Positions 1 to 11,647 of a stretch of 64,000 bases of DNA are shown here, one piece after another. The DNA is from Glandiceps talaboti (Eukaryota; Hemichordata; Enteropneusta; Spengelidae): the NCBI RefSeq assembly GCF_964340395.1, contig NC_135571.1, positions 292,001 through 356,000 on the forward strand. The letters are read 5' to 3'. Each line of letters begins with the position of its first letter. The first letter of the stretch is position 1. The notes beneath the pieces were generated by a model. That model ran no database searches. It saw only the letters and a program-made list of their open reading frames with translations, and was not told the origin of the DNA. The position numbers were made by a program, and so were the translations under genes.

Positions 1-1349
1 ATCCTACAGTGGTTTAGAAGTCTGATAGGACTGAACAACACAAACATATCTTACAGTGGTTTTGAAGTCTGATAGGACTGAACAACACAACATATCTTAC
101 ACTGGTTTAGAAGTCTGATAGGACTGAACAACACAAACATATCTTACAGTGGTTTAGAAGTCTGATAGGACTGAACAACACAACATATCTTACAGTGGTT
201 TAGAAGTCTGATAGGCCTGAACAACACGACATATCTTACAGTGGTTTAGAAGTCTGATTGGACTGAACAACACAACATATCTTACAGTGGTTTTGAAGTC
301 TGATAGGACTGAACAACACAACATATCTTACAGTGGTTTAGAAGTCTGATTGGACTGAACAACACAACATATCTTACAGTGGTTTTGAAGTCTGATAGGG
401 CTTAACAACACAACATATCTTACAGTGGTTTAGAAGTCTGATAGGGCTGAACAACACAACATATCTTACAGTGGTTTTGAAGTCTGATAGGACTTAACAA
501 CACAATATATCTTACAGTGGTTTAGAAGTCTGATAGGACTGAACAACACAAACGTATCTTACAGTGGTTTAGAAGTCTGATAGGGCTGAACAACACAACA
601 TATCTTACAGTGGTTTTGAAGTCTGATAGGACTTAACAACACAATGTATCTTACAGTGGTTTTGAAGTCTGATAGGACTGAACAACACAACATATCTTAC
701 AGTGGTTTTGAAGTCTGATAGGACTTAACAACACAACATATCTTACAGTGGTTTAGAAGTCTGATAGGACTGAACAACACAACATATCTTACAGTGGTTT
801 TGAAGTCTGATAGGACTGAACAACACAATATATCTTACAGTGGTTTACATTGTAGATGTCTGATAGGGCTGAACAACACAATATATCTTACAGTGGTTTA
901 GAAGTCTGATAGGACTGAACAACACAACATATCTTACAGTGGTTTAGAGGTCTGATTGGACTGAACAACATGACATATCTTACAGTGGTTTAGAAGTCTG
1001 ATCGGGCTGAACAACACGACATATCTTACAGTGGTTTAGAAGTCTGATAGGGCTGAACAACACGACATATCTTACAGTGGTTTAGAAGTCTGATAGGGCT
1101 GAACAACACAAACATATCTTACAGTGGTTTAGAAGCCTGATAGGACTGAACAACATGACATATCTTACAGTGGTTTAGAAGTCTAAAAGGACTGAACAAC
1201 ATGACATACATGTATCTTACACTGGTTTAGAAGTCTGATGGGGCTGAACAACATGACATATCTTACAGTGGTTTAGAAGTCTGATAGGGCTGAACAACAT
1301 GACATATCTTACACTGGTTTAGAAGTCTGATGGGGTTGAACAACATGAT
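1..1349. repeat. Tandem array, 46–47-bp unit, about 29 copies
   Basis: The unit contains TCTTACAGTGGTTTAGAAG followed by a GACTGAACAACAC-like end and repeats head to tail from the first base, so the array extends beyond the left edge. Variants alternate (TTTAGAAG/TTTTGAAG, AGGACTG/AGGGCTG), and CATGACAT forms gather near the right end. There are no unique spacers. No coding potential is seen. Confidence 0.95.
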
Positions 1350-1675
1350 GTATTTTATAGTCTAACACCCTTTAATTTCCACCTGGCAATGCAGATATGT
1401 ACCTGTACATCCTACGCATACTTTGTTCATGGGTCAGCCCCTTACATAACGTGTGTTTAGAAAACTGTTTTGGCTTACCAGATTACTACCCTGGTACTGA
1501 TAATTATCACATTATAATATTAATTATACATTTTTAATTGGATATGTATTTCAAAAGTGAACCATTTATTCTTCAAAACATAATCTCCAATTAGATATCA
1601 ATTTGTGGAAATGTTCACCTCAACTGATATAATAATATATAAATATTTTTACTGATGTTATGTAAACTTTTCAAT
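1350..1675. other. Unique AT-rich spacer
   Basis: About 325 bp of AT-rich sequence between two tandem arrays. I see no gene, RNA or repeat structure here. Confidence 0.6.
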
Positions 1676-3231
1676 GTGTGGTTGTGAATTATAGTAAATA
1701 TTAACACTTGATGCATGGTTACTTTAATATTGTCCACAATTGTACATGTTACGATGTATTTCACTAGGTGCATAGCCTGTTTACATCATAATGTGTTTTT
1801 GTGAATTATAGTAAATATTAACACTTGATGCATGGTTACTTTAATATTGTCCACAATTGTACATGTTACGATATATATCACTCGGTGCATAGCCTGTTTA
1901 CATCATAATGTGTTTTTGTGAATTATAGTAAATATTAACACTTGATGCATGGTTACTTTAATATTGTCCACAATTGTACATGTTACGATGTATTTCACTC
2001 GGTGCATAGCCTGTTTACATCATAATGTGTTTTTGTGAATTATAGTAAATATTAACACTTGATGCATGGTTACTCTAATATTGTCCACAATTGTACATGT
2101 TACGATGTATTTCACTCGGTGCATAGCCTGTTTACATCATAATGTGTGGTTGTGAATTATAGTAAATATTAACACTTGATGCATGGTTACTCTAATATTG
2201 TCCACAATTGTACATGTTACGATATATTTCACTCGGTGCATAGCCTGTTTACATCATAATGTGTGGTTGTGAATTATAGTAAATATTAACACTTGATGCA
2301 TGGTTACTTTAATATTGTCCACAATTGTACATGTTACGATATATATCACTCGGTGCATAGCCTGTTTACATCATAATGTGTGGTTGTGAATTATAGTAAA
2401 TATTAACACTTGATGAATTAATTCTTTTTACATGGTTACATGTACTTTAATATTGTCCACAATTGTACATGTTACGATATATATCACTCGGTGCATAGCC
2501 TGTTTACATCATAATGTGTGGTTGTGAATTATAGTAAATATTAACACTTGATGCATGGTTACTTTAATATTGTCCACAATTGTACATGTTACGATATATA
2601 TCACTCGGTGCATAGCCTGTTTACATCATAATGTGTGGTTGTGAATTATAGTAAATATTAACACTTGATGCATGGTTACTTTAATATTGTCCACAATTGT
2701 ACATGTTACGATATATATCACTCGGTGCATAGCCTGTTTACATCATAATGTGTTTTTGTGAATTATAGTAAATATTAACACTTGATGCATGGTTACTTTA
2801 ATATTGTCCACAATTGTACATGTTACGATATATATCACTCGGTGCATAGCCTGTTTACATCATAATGTGTTTTTGTGAATTATAGTAAATATTAACACTT
2901 GATGAATTAATTCTTTTTACATGGTTACATGTACTTTAATATTGTCCACAATTGTACATGTTACGATAACAGTATTTCACTTGGTGCATAGCCTGTTTAC
3001 ATCATAATGTGTGGTTGTGAATTATAGTAAATATTAACACTTGATGCATGGTTACTTTAATATTGTCCACAATTGTACATGTTACGATATATATCACTCG
3101 GTGCATAGCCTGTTTACATCATAATGTGTGGTTGTGAATTATAGTAAATATTAACACTTGATGCATGGTTACTTTAATATTGTCCACAATTGTACATGTT
3201 ACGATATATATCACTCGGTGCATAGCCTGGA
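1676..3231. repeat. Tandem array, 117-bp unit, about 13 copies
   Basis: The unit runs from GTGAATTATAGTAAATATT through TGTCCACAATTGTACATG to GCATAGCCTGTTTACATC. Two units carry the same extra segment of about 21 bp beginning GATGAATTAATTC, at about 2412 and 2901. Their 489-bp spacing equals four units plus the insert, which points to duplication of a four-unit block. Copies also alternate between GTGTTTTTG and GTGTGGTTG. Non-coding. Confidence 0.95.
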
Positions 3232-4739
3232 GTTAGAGGTAACCTCGTGTAATGCTAGCAGTGGCAACAATTAAGGTAGTTTGAAAACTATACGCTCAAA
3301 CTGATTGGTTTGAAAAAGTGCACTCAAACTGATTGGTCACAGTGTGGAGTGATAATGTACATTATTATTATTATTTTAATTCTTAAAGAACGCACTACAC
3401 ATACGTCTCAGTGCATTGTACACAACAAAGTAAAACACAAAAACAAAAAAATCACACATAATTAATGTTCATGAAACAAAGGGAATTAAAATGCAATCAA
3501 TACTGATAAAAAGAGATCGAGGTAAGAACATATCAAAAATAGTCTAGCGCAAAAAATTACAACAGAATTCATGTCCAATTACGAATAAGATCGAATATCG
3601 AATATACATCAGCTTAAATTGACTATTCAAATCATTATATTAATTTATTCTGATTCATTTATCTGAGTAGCAGCTAGCCAGTATAAACTACAAAAAATGT
3701 ATACATGTATGTCAATTGTACATGTATCTGAAAAATCTCACTTTTACTAAGCTTTGTCCTGAGAATTTGATCTGACAGGCCTGAGGGATATTCATAAATG
3801 AAAAGAATAAAAACAAGTCTGACCTGTTACATCATGGACTGTCTATGATATAACTGGTCAGTTTTAAAACGAAAAGTGCAAATAAATATGAATATCCATC
3901 ACACATTTGTAATTTAGTGTTCTATTGTGAGATAATGTTACAATATATCTACATTGTGTAGTATTTCTAAGATTGAGTTACTTGCACATTGCCTTTCTAA
4001 AACGTAAAACATTCATGTCCATATAATTCTCTGATATAGTTGTGTCAAAAAACACTATACACTTGGTTATCTGGGTGGGATATACTACATGTACATATAA
4101 TTCTCTGATATAATCGTGTCAAAAAACACTATACACTTGGTTATCTGGGTGGGATATACTAGCTTCACAAGATGCCACAGGTACAATGTAGCCCCAAGAC
4201 AAAATATTGTCTGGCAAACAAGATTGTCAAGCTGGCCAGATCGTCACACCCAATCTGCAGTCTTTTCAAGGAGATGCTGTACAATGTAGCTAGGGTGTGT
4301 TTAAATCTCTCCTTCAGAAAGTGAGCCCAGGCAAGTTGAATTGTCATGTGACATGCATCATTAATCATGTGATTTATTATACTTTTACTCAGAAATTGTG
4401 AAAAGTGTCTTGCAAATATGCAGTCTGGCAGAACTTTGCAGTGGTGCAGTAAGGCACACCTCATGTGATACATTATTGTCAATTTACATAACAATAGTTG
4501 TTCATATGAGGCTGCTAAACTTATGGATTTTTTGAGATTTTGTCATGCATCATGCACTGCTGTCAAGATGATTAATTAATTAATTATACAGAAGGTGATA
4601 AGACCACCTGCTTCATGTAGATCTGCTCAGTAAACCAGATAAGAGTTGATTTGAAAGAAAAGCAGTTATAAGTTCACAGATCTGTTGATCACAGTAGTCG
4701 TACATTAAATTTGTATTTCCTGTTGTAGAAGTTCAATCG
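3232..4739. other. Anonymous AT-rich DNA with one 74-bp direct duplication
   Basis: No gene is supported. The only structure seen is a two-copy direct repeat at about 4021–4161: ATATAATTCTCTGATATA and the following CACTTGGTTATCTGGGTGG recur with a 74-bp period. A 109-codon open frame on the minus strand (4165–4494) has no recognisable domain and is probably chance. Confidence 0.55.
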
Positions 4740-5513
4740 TGTACATGTACTACCCTCCTCTAGTCTAACATGTACATGTACTACCCTCCTCTAGTGTAAC
4801 ATGTACAGGTACTACCCTCCTCTAGTCTAACATGTACATGTACTACCCTCCTCTAGTGTAACATGTACATGTACTACCCTCCTCTAGTCTAACATGTACA
4901 TGTACTACCCTCCTCTAGTGTAACATGTACATGTACTACCCTCCTCTAGTGTAACATGTACAGGTACTTCCCTCCTCTAGTCTAACATGTACATGTACTA
5001 CCCTCTAGTCTAACATGTACATGTACTACCCTCCTCTAGTCTAACATGTACATGTACTACCCTCCTCTAGTGTAACATGTACATGTACTACCCTCCTCTA
5101 GTGTAACATGTACAGGTACTTCCCTCCTCTAGTCTAACATGTACATGTACTACCCTCTAGTCTAACATGTACATGTACTACCCTCCTCTAGTCTAACATG
5201 TACATGTACTACCCTCCTCTAGTCTAACATGTACAGGTACTACCCTCCTCTAGTCTAACATGTACAGGTACTACCCTCCTCTAGTCTAACATGTACATGT
5301 ACTACCCTCCTCTAGTGTAACATGTACAGGTATTACCCTCCTCTAGTCTAACATGTACATGTACTACCCTCCTCTAGTCTAACATGTACATGTACTACCC
5401 TCCTCTAGTGTAACATGTACATGTACTACCCTCCTCTAGTCTAACATGTACAGGTACTACACTCCTCTAGTCTAACATGTACATGTACTACCCTCCTCTA
5501 GTCTAACACGTAA
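4740..5513. repeat. Tandem array, 31-bp unit, about 25 copies
   Basis: The unit joins the palindrome ACATGTACATGT to CTACCCTCCTCTAGT and CTAA or GTAA. Two copies lack the CCTC step. Substitutions such as ACAGGTAC recur at intervals, suggesting block duplications. Non-coding. Confidence 0.95.
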
Positions 5514-6034
5514 GCATACATGCATACACAGTTTCAACCATGTCATTAAAGTGCATCAGTACCTTGTATTTGGAATTTCAATTTCATTTGTCTTTTTTTA
5601 TGCAGTTACCAATTCAATAGTCAAGTAGTGAAATACTACATGTATATGTACAAGGGATCTAATTATTATCACTGAAAAGAGAAATTGGATGATTTTTTGG
5701 ACCTAAGTTTCACTGATTTAGGAAGCTGTGTATATTACATGTAATCAGGCATACATGTAATAATTAATTTCAGGAGACTTTATTTTTGCAGAACCACACA
5801 AATGAAAAATGTGAAAATAAATGCAAAGTGAAAATTTAGTATTTCACAGTAATCTCAGGAAAAATGGGTAATTCTAAATGGTCAGGGTTTCAATCGCAGA
5901 TTCTTACATAAGTGTAATCTTACATGTACATCATACATGTACATCAGTGGTGCCATAGAAATATTGATTCAATCAGATTATTTTAGTCTTTTGTTTTGGA
6001 GTTCCTGTTGATCATTACAATAATTGAAGTGTTA
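5514..6034. other. Anonymous AT-rich DNA
   Basis: About 520 bp between minisatellites with no gene, RNA or repeat recognised apart from scattered TACATGTA palindromes. Confidence 0.5.
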
Positions 6035-6742
6035 TGATGTCATTTACATTTCTAATAGTACTGGTATGTACAATATACTAGTATATTGTGTTGTTGTTTA
6101 CATGATTTCTAATAGTACTGGTATGTACAATATATATTGTGTTGTTGTTTACATGATTTCTAATAGTACTGGTATGTACAATATATATTGTGTTGTTGTT
6201 TACATGATTTCTAATAGTACTGGTATGTACAATATATATTGTGTTGTTGTTTACATGATTTCTAATAGTACTGGTATGTACAATATATATTGTGTTGTTG
6301 TTTACATGATTTCTAATAGTACTGGTGTGTACAATATATATTGTGTTGTTGTTTACATGATTTCTAATAGTACTGGTATGTACAATATATATTGTGTTGT
6401 TGTTTACATGATTTCTAATAGTACTGGTATGTACAATATATATTATGTTGTTGTTTACATGATTTCTAATAGTACTGGTATGTACAATATATATTGTGTT
6501 GTTGTTTACATGATTTCTAATAGTACTGGTATGTACAATATATATTGTGTTGTTGTTTACATGATTTCTAATAGTACTGGTATGTACAATATATATTGTG
6601 TTGTTGTTTACATGATTTCTAATAGTACTGGTATGTACAATATATATTGTGTTGTTGTTTACATGATTTCTAATAGTACTGATATGTACAATATATATTG
6701 TGTTGTTTACATGATTTCTAATAGTACTGGTATGTACAATGT
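6035..6742. repeat. Tandem array, 51-bp unit, about 13–14 copies, open in one frame
   Basis: The unit contains GATTTCTAATAGTACTGG and TACAATATATATTGTGTTG. Because 51 is divisible by three and the unit has no stop in one + frame, the array reads as a 17-residue periodic peptide with an ISNSTGMYNI core inside a 242-codon open frame (6024–6752). The first unit differs in length, one late unit lacks one codon, and no splice context ties it to the gene. I regard it as a minisatellite, not a gene. Confidence 0.9.
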
Positions 6743-6752
6743 ATTTTGTTAA

Positions 6753-8375
6753 TTTTTTACCAGTACAAAATAAGGATTACTTGTGCAAGGTACAGTACTG
6801 TACAGTTAATATGTGTCTACTAGTCTAGATAATATTTGGATAGCTTTTTCTGACATTACACTATCAATTGTGCAATACACAGTGTATGTACCGTACATTT
6901 TGTAAGGGGAACTACAAGATATACTGTGACACTGCCATAGTTTTAATTCCTATAAATAGTACTATAATTTTGGTGGAGAACTAAGATAAAAAATTGAAAT
7001 CCTGCTTACTACAATGTACATGTAAATGTATACCAGTAAACAAAAACACTGCTTTATTCTCGTAATATGACAACAACACTGTATCCCAGGTTTCTAAACT
7101 TTCAAACAGTAGTTTCCTGTGTCATTTTCTGCAAAGAATGATTACCAGTCGTGGTAGTCTGTGCTGAAAATGTTTTATACTGCAAAGCATTCAGAGTATA
7201 AAGTTCTATTTCCTTATGGCATTAGTTTCCTTTAGAAAGGCCATCAAGGTCAAAACACTCAAAGTAAATGTGATTGATTGTTGTATTGTTATGTAAATTA
7301 GATACATGGTTGAAAAGAACATGCACATGCGCCCTCAGTGTTCAAAGTGACATTTTCCTGATTGAAAACTATACTAGGTTTTCTGATATTACCATAGCAG
7401 TATAGGTGACTGCCTTTAGCTGAGAGAAGGGACACCTCTACAAATTACATTATAATGTGCCACTTCACTCAACCAGCCAAACACCCGCCACCCCCCTGAT
7501 TTTGTAGGGTTAAAAATGTAACAACACCCACACATGATGTGTACACATACATGCACATGTAGCCAGGTTAGAGAAGGCAAATATCACTAGATGACCTAGA
7601 ATTACTTTTGAGCATGTGCAGTGCAGTGCAATGTTTAGCCAGGGTAACAGTGCAGGTCAACATACTTAGAACTTCCAAACTTGTACAAGAACACATGTCA
7701 TTACCCAGGGTAACAGTGCAGGTCAATGTACTTAGATTAGAAGTTCCAGACTTGTACAAGAACACATCAAATGATGTCAATAGGTGACACCTGCATATAC
7801 ATGTACCAATACATCAGAAAATCTAACTATTGTCGTCTTGTTCAAATATCCCAGAAATATTTTGACTATGTATTTCTCTGTAATTAAGTGAGAAAGAAGT
7901 GAAGTAATATGATAAAGTTACTTCTATATGAGTTTGACTTACCTGTGTAGATATTTGGCAATGGATTTATTTTGACTGAATGTACATAAAATCTTTTTTT
8001 TCCATTGAAGTTAGTAAATCGTCAACATATTTTACGATTTGTCATATTTCAATATTCAGCTGTTGTGATAGGTGTCAACAACAGCAGCACTGAATATGGA
8101 AGGTCAAATAGAGAACATATTTACAAGTATATGTTCATTTGCATGTAGTGTCTACTATCCCTTGCATTTTGTGTCCAATTAAAGTATGCCTAACACATCT
8201 TATATTGCTATTTTGTCAAACTTTTCATTCACCTAAATAAATACATTTACAGGACTTATAATACCACACTATTCCCTACACTGATATCCCTTTAATATGA
8301 CCAGGTATGAAGGAAGATTTCATGGTTTTGTTTGAAATTGACATAATTTATACAATTTTTATTCTTATTTACCAG
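6753..8375. other. Anonymous DNA upstream of the first recognised exon; one short duplication
   Basis: Contains a two-copy direct repeat at about 7637–7770 (CCAGGGTAACAGTGCAGGTC recurs, as does CTTGTACAAGAACACA). No TATA-type promoter or convincing first exon could be assigned. The stretch 8307–8375 is open and could supply an initiator Met and hydrophobic leader directly before the mucin-like exon (see that entry). Confidence 0.5.
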
Positions 8376-8661
8376 ACTTTAACAAGTGCTCAAAGTACAT
8401 CAACAGTTACAAGCACTGCAGTGGGCTCAACTGTTCAAAGTACTAGTACTACAGGAGCACCAACAGTTACAAGCACTGCAGTTGGCTCAACTGTTCAAAG
8501 TACTAGTACTACAGGAGCACCAACAGTTACAAGCACTGCAGTTGGCTCAACTGTTCAAAGTACTACAGATTCAACAACAGTTACAAGCACTGATATGGAC
8601 ACAACCGATCAAACCACTGTAGTGGTAACAACAACACCCATACCAACAGTTGAAGCACCAA
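8376..8661 (+). CDS. Exon: Ser/Thr-rich mucin-like segment, N-terminal to the FN3 domains
   Basis: About 95 residues, dominated by Ser, Thr, Val, Ala and Gly, with a 20-residue repeat (60 bp; cores TSTAVGSTVQ and TTGAPTV) present about three times between 8401 and 8580, then a Thr-rich tail ending in PTVEAP. Such segments are usually O-glycosylated stalks. The donor AA|GTAAGT at 8662 leaves phase 1, and splicing to 9926 restores PTVEAPTNLTI, a normal FN3 entry. The 5' boundary has two readings. A pyrimidine-rich tract and ACCAG acceptor end at 8375, giving a phase 0 start. Alternatively the open frame continues back to an ATG at 8307, giving a hydrophobic leader around IIYTIFILIY and a possible signal-peptidase site at TSA|Q. 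I cannot choose between them. Confidence 0.65.
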
Positions 8662-8744
8662 GTAAGTACATCTATAGTCTTACAAGTCTTTTTAATTTCC
8701 TGTTTATACAACTTCCACAATCAGACAACAGACAATGAAGCATT

Positions 8745-9640
8745 TCAACAGAACCTGATACAAACTGGGAAAGTAAACAAATTAATTGGATTAATAATAC
8801 GTGGTACAGCATGTTGGAACAGCAAGAGACTTGTATTTCATTTCATTGTTTGATAAGAACAGTTTTATGTGTACATGAAATGCCAGGGGAACTTACAACT
8901 GCTGACATCAGACCGTGGACGAATAGAACCTATTACAAACATGGAAAGTAAACAACCGAATTGGATCAACAACAAATTAATTGGATTAATAATACTTGGC
9001 ACAGTATGTTGGAACAACAAGAGACTTGTATTTCATTTCATTGTTTGATAAGAACAGTTTTATGTGTACATGAAATGCCAGGGGAACTTACAACTGCCGA
9101 CATCAGATCGTGGACGAATAGAACCTATTACAAACATGGAAAGTAATCAACCGAATTGGATCAACAACACTTGACACAGCATGTTGGAAGTACCGACACT
9201 TGTATTACAATTTACATTCCATCATTCGATTGTATGGCCACTAAACATAATAGTTCACGTTCACAAACAGATTTCAGTTCCCCTGGCATTTCATATACAT
9301 GTAAAGAGGCCATAAAACTGTTCTTATCGAACCATGGTCTGTAATACAAGTCTCTGTACTTCCAACATGCTGTGCCAAGTGTTATTAATCCAATTCATTT
9401 ATTTACTTTCCCTGTATGTAACAGGTTCCTTTTGTCCACGGTCTGATGACAGCAGTTGTAGTTCCAGATTGTATTTGTGAACTGGAACTATTTATGTACA
9501 GAGGCCATACAACTGTTTTTATCAAATGATGGAATGTAATACAAGTCTCTGTGTGAAGTGTTATTAATCCAAATTCAGTTGTTTACTTTCCCTGTTTGTA
9601 ACAAGTTCTTCTCGTCAATTCTTACCTGTCACTGGTTGTA
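8745..9640. repeat. Foldback cluster: two direct and two inverted copies of a ~190-bp sequence
   Basis: Direct copies lie at about 8745–8955 and 8956–9150 (both contain GAGACTTGTATTTCATTTC and GCCAGGGGAACTTACAACTG). Inverted, more diverged copies lie at about 9276–9461 and 9462–9630 (AATACAAGTCTCTG, GTTATTAATCCAA and TTTACTTTCCCTG are reverse complements of the direct copies). A transcript could fold into a long duplex. No transposase is visible; this may be a non-autonomous foldback element. Confidence 0.8.
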
Positions 9641-9685
9641 TATTTTGTACAGAATAGGTGCAACTGTGTCATGTACATCATCCCA

Positions 9686-9754
9686 TCAGTGCAGTAAGGT
9701 TGTATCTGCCTATACAATTGCATAACACTAACAGATACAACCTTTCTGCACTGA
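9686..9754. repeat. 69-nt hairpin, 23-bp stem
   Basis: The arm at 9686–9708 (TCAGTGCAG...GTTGTATCTG) and the reverse complement of 9732–9754 agree at 22 of 23 positions, with a 23-nt loop. The size resembles a microRNA precursor, but a small terminal-inverted-repeat relic is equally possible. It lies inside an intron of the phosphatase gene. Confidence 0.6.
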
Positions 9755-9925
9755 CACAACGACATGTAGACCTGGTTAATTTGGGACATCTCCTGTAAAC
9801 CATCAATTCTACATGGTATATCATGACATACAAATTCAGGGTAATAGTTTTTCCCTTCAGATGATATTTGTCAGTGTTTGTATAGATGTGAAAGTAATGC
9901 AGTGTATTTTGCTTTTGATCCACAG

Positions 9926-10195
9926 CAAATCTCACAATCACAGACTATGATACAACATCAATAACTGTAAGTTGGGACCACGAAGATGGTAGTGTGACAG
10001 ATCATTACATTATTAATGCTACTTGCATTGAAACCGATACCAGTACGTGTGATGACAGTGATTCGGACGAAATTACTGATAAAGAAGGAACAGTATCTGT
10101 CTTAACTCCTGGAGCTAATTATAACATTATTGTAACAGCGTACCACAATAATGGTCAGCCAACTGAATCTGATGAAACAGAAACACAAAGAACAA
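9926..10195 (+). CDS. Exon: FN3 domain 1
   Basis: Ninety codons, phase 1 at both ends (acceptor CCACAG, donor AA|GTACGT). FN3 landmarks in order: the NLTITDYDTTSITVSW B-strand Trp, the Tyr of HYIINAT, an acidic loop rich in Asp/Glu/Ser, and the LTPGANYNIIVTAY signature (Leu, Pro-Gly, Tyr). Two Cys in the ATC...STC region could pair. The domain is clearly diverged from the repeated A–G and K families, so it looks like an older, single-copy member of the ectodomain. Confidence 0.9.
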
Positions 10196-10630
10196 GTACG
10201 TACATACATTTGTATATGCATTATCCATAGATTGAATGTATTGTCTCTAGTAGTTATGTATGCATATGATCCTTGAATGATTTACTGTTTTTTCCAGAAT
10301 GTGTATTTCAATATGATATGAGAGGAATCATTATATTAAACTAATTATTAAGATAGGGCATCACACTTCACCTCAATCATGTGTTTACATGTATGCGACT
10401 TTGTCCTAAATAACAATTTTACATTCTTGGTATAAATGTTGACTGATTATTTGCCTTTCAGCATTCATGAGAATATTAAGAGATTTTATCTCATACAGGA
10501 CGGTAATTTTGATGTGTGTTCTATACAGAATCATAGAACTTGACATTGTCAACTTTTTATAACAGACCCGATAAGGAAGAAAATGTTTATTTCAAAAGTT
10601 TGTATAAAACCTGTGATATGTATCTACCAT
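10196..10630 (+). other. Intron sequence without recognised features
   Basis: Start of the 3.95-kb intron after FN3 domain 1. AT-rich; nothing recognised before the minisatellite at 10631. Confidence 0.5.
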
Positions 10631-11018
10631 TTATTGAATTTACTCTCATGTATGTATGTATTTACATGTGATGTGTATATCATTGAATTTACATTCATGT
10701 ATGTAACTATGTATTTACATGTGATGTATGAACTATTGAATTTACATTCATATATGTATGTATTTACATGTGATTTATCTATCATTGAATTTACATTCAT
10801 ATATGTATGTATTTACATGTGATTTATCTATCATTGAATTTACATTCATGTATGTATGTATTTACATGTGATGTATGAACTATTGAATTTACATTCATAT
10901 ATGTATGTATTTACATGTGATTTATCTATCATTGAATTTACATTCATATATGTATGTATTTACATGTGATTTATCTATCATTGAATTTACATTCATGTAT
11001 GTATGTATTTACATGTGC
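10631..11018. repeat. Intronic tandem array, ~49-bp unit, about 8 copies
   Basis: The unit contains TTGAATTTACATTCAT, ATGTATGTATTTACATGTGA and a variable TTATCTATCA or TGTATGAAC end. The two end variants alternate in blocks. Non-coding. Confidence 0.9.
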
Positions 11019-11647
11019 CTTTTGAAATGACGTTTGTTGTTTCAAAGAGAATTTAGCATATGATTCAGAGTTTGTTATGAAGAGTTGACAATGTACAATT
11101 CAAGTTTGGAGGAGGATCTGTGTTATTTATATTTGCAAAAGAAATATTGACATTTGTTGTGTAGGAAGGGTTATTTAATCCATCATTAGCCCCTTTTTGA
11201 AGATCTATTTAAATTCATACAATTGCTTGACTTCAGCCAATCTTGCAGATTAACACATGCTTTACATTGACCAGCTATCCGATCACAATAGCTTACATCA
11301 ATATACACAAAGTTACTGACATCATACAAGTTTATTGCAGGGAATGCATGAAACAGCTACATTTATACCCACGTATTAACAAATGTTTCTACCTACACAG
11401 GAATGAAACTAATTATCCTTTTTCTATATGCTTGTATGTGCATGTGCAAAGCAAATTCACTCCAATTTTGATTCCAGGGAACATGGATAAGTTCAAATTA
11501 ACAATATTTAACACATTTGCAATTCAAAGTGATATGTTACTAGTATGTACAAGGTGTGTTTAACTACATACATGTATACTTCATTAACTATTGACCATAT
11601 TGGTTTGGGTATCAATATATTAATATCACTCCTACTTTTACTGCATG
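11019..11647 (+). other. Intron sequence without recognised features
   Basis: AT-rich DNA between two minisatellites. A 106-codon open frame at 11243–11563 has no domain, no splice support and no family resemblance, so I do not call it. Confidence 0.5.

Larger units (their letters stand above)
8662..9925 (+). other. Intron with a foldback cluster and a hairpin
   Basis: Starts GTAAGT and ends CCACAG. It is largely filled by a repeat of about 190 bp in two direct and two inverted copies, plus a 69-nt hairpin at 9686–9754 (separate entries). No coding sequence seen. Confidence 0.75.

Noticed and set aside
1-1349. Regular repeat array resembling a CRISPR at first glance
   Set aside because: Units are contiguous 46–47-mers with no unique spacers, and the DNA is metazoan.
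4165-4494. 109-codon open frame on the minus strand
   Set aside because: No domain, no splice context, lies in anonymous AT-rich DNA; composition gives no sign of selection.
11243-11563. 106-codon open frame in the intron after FN3 domain 1
   Set aside because: No recognisable family and no splice signals that keep the gene's phase.
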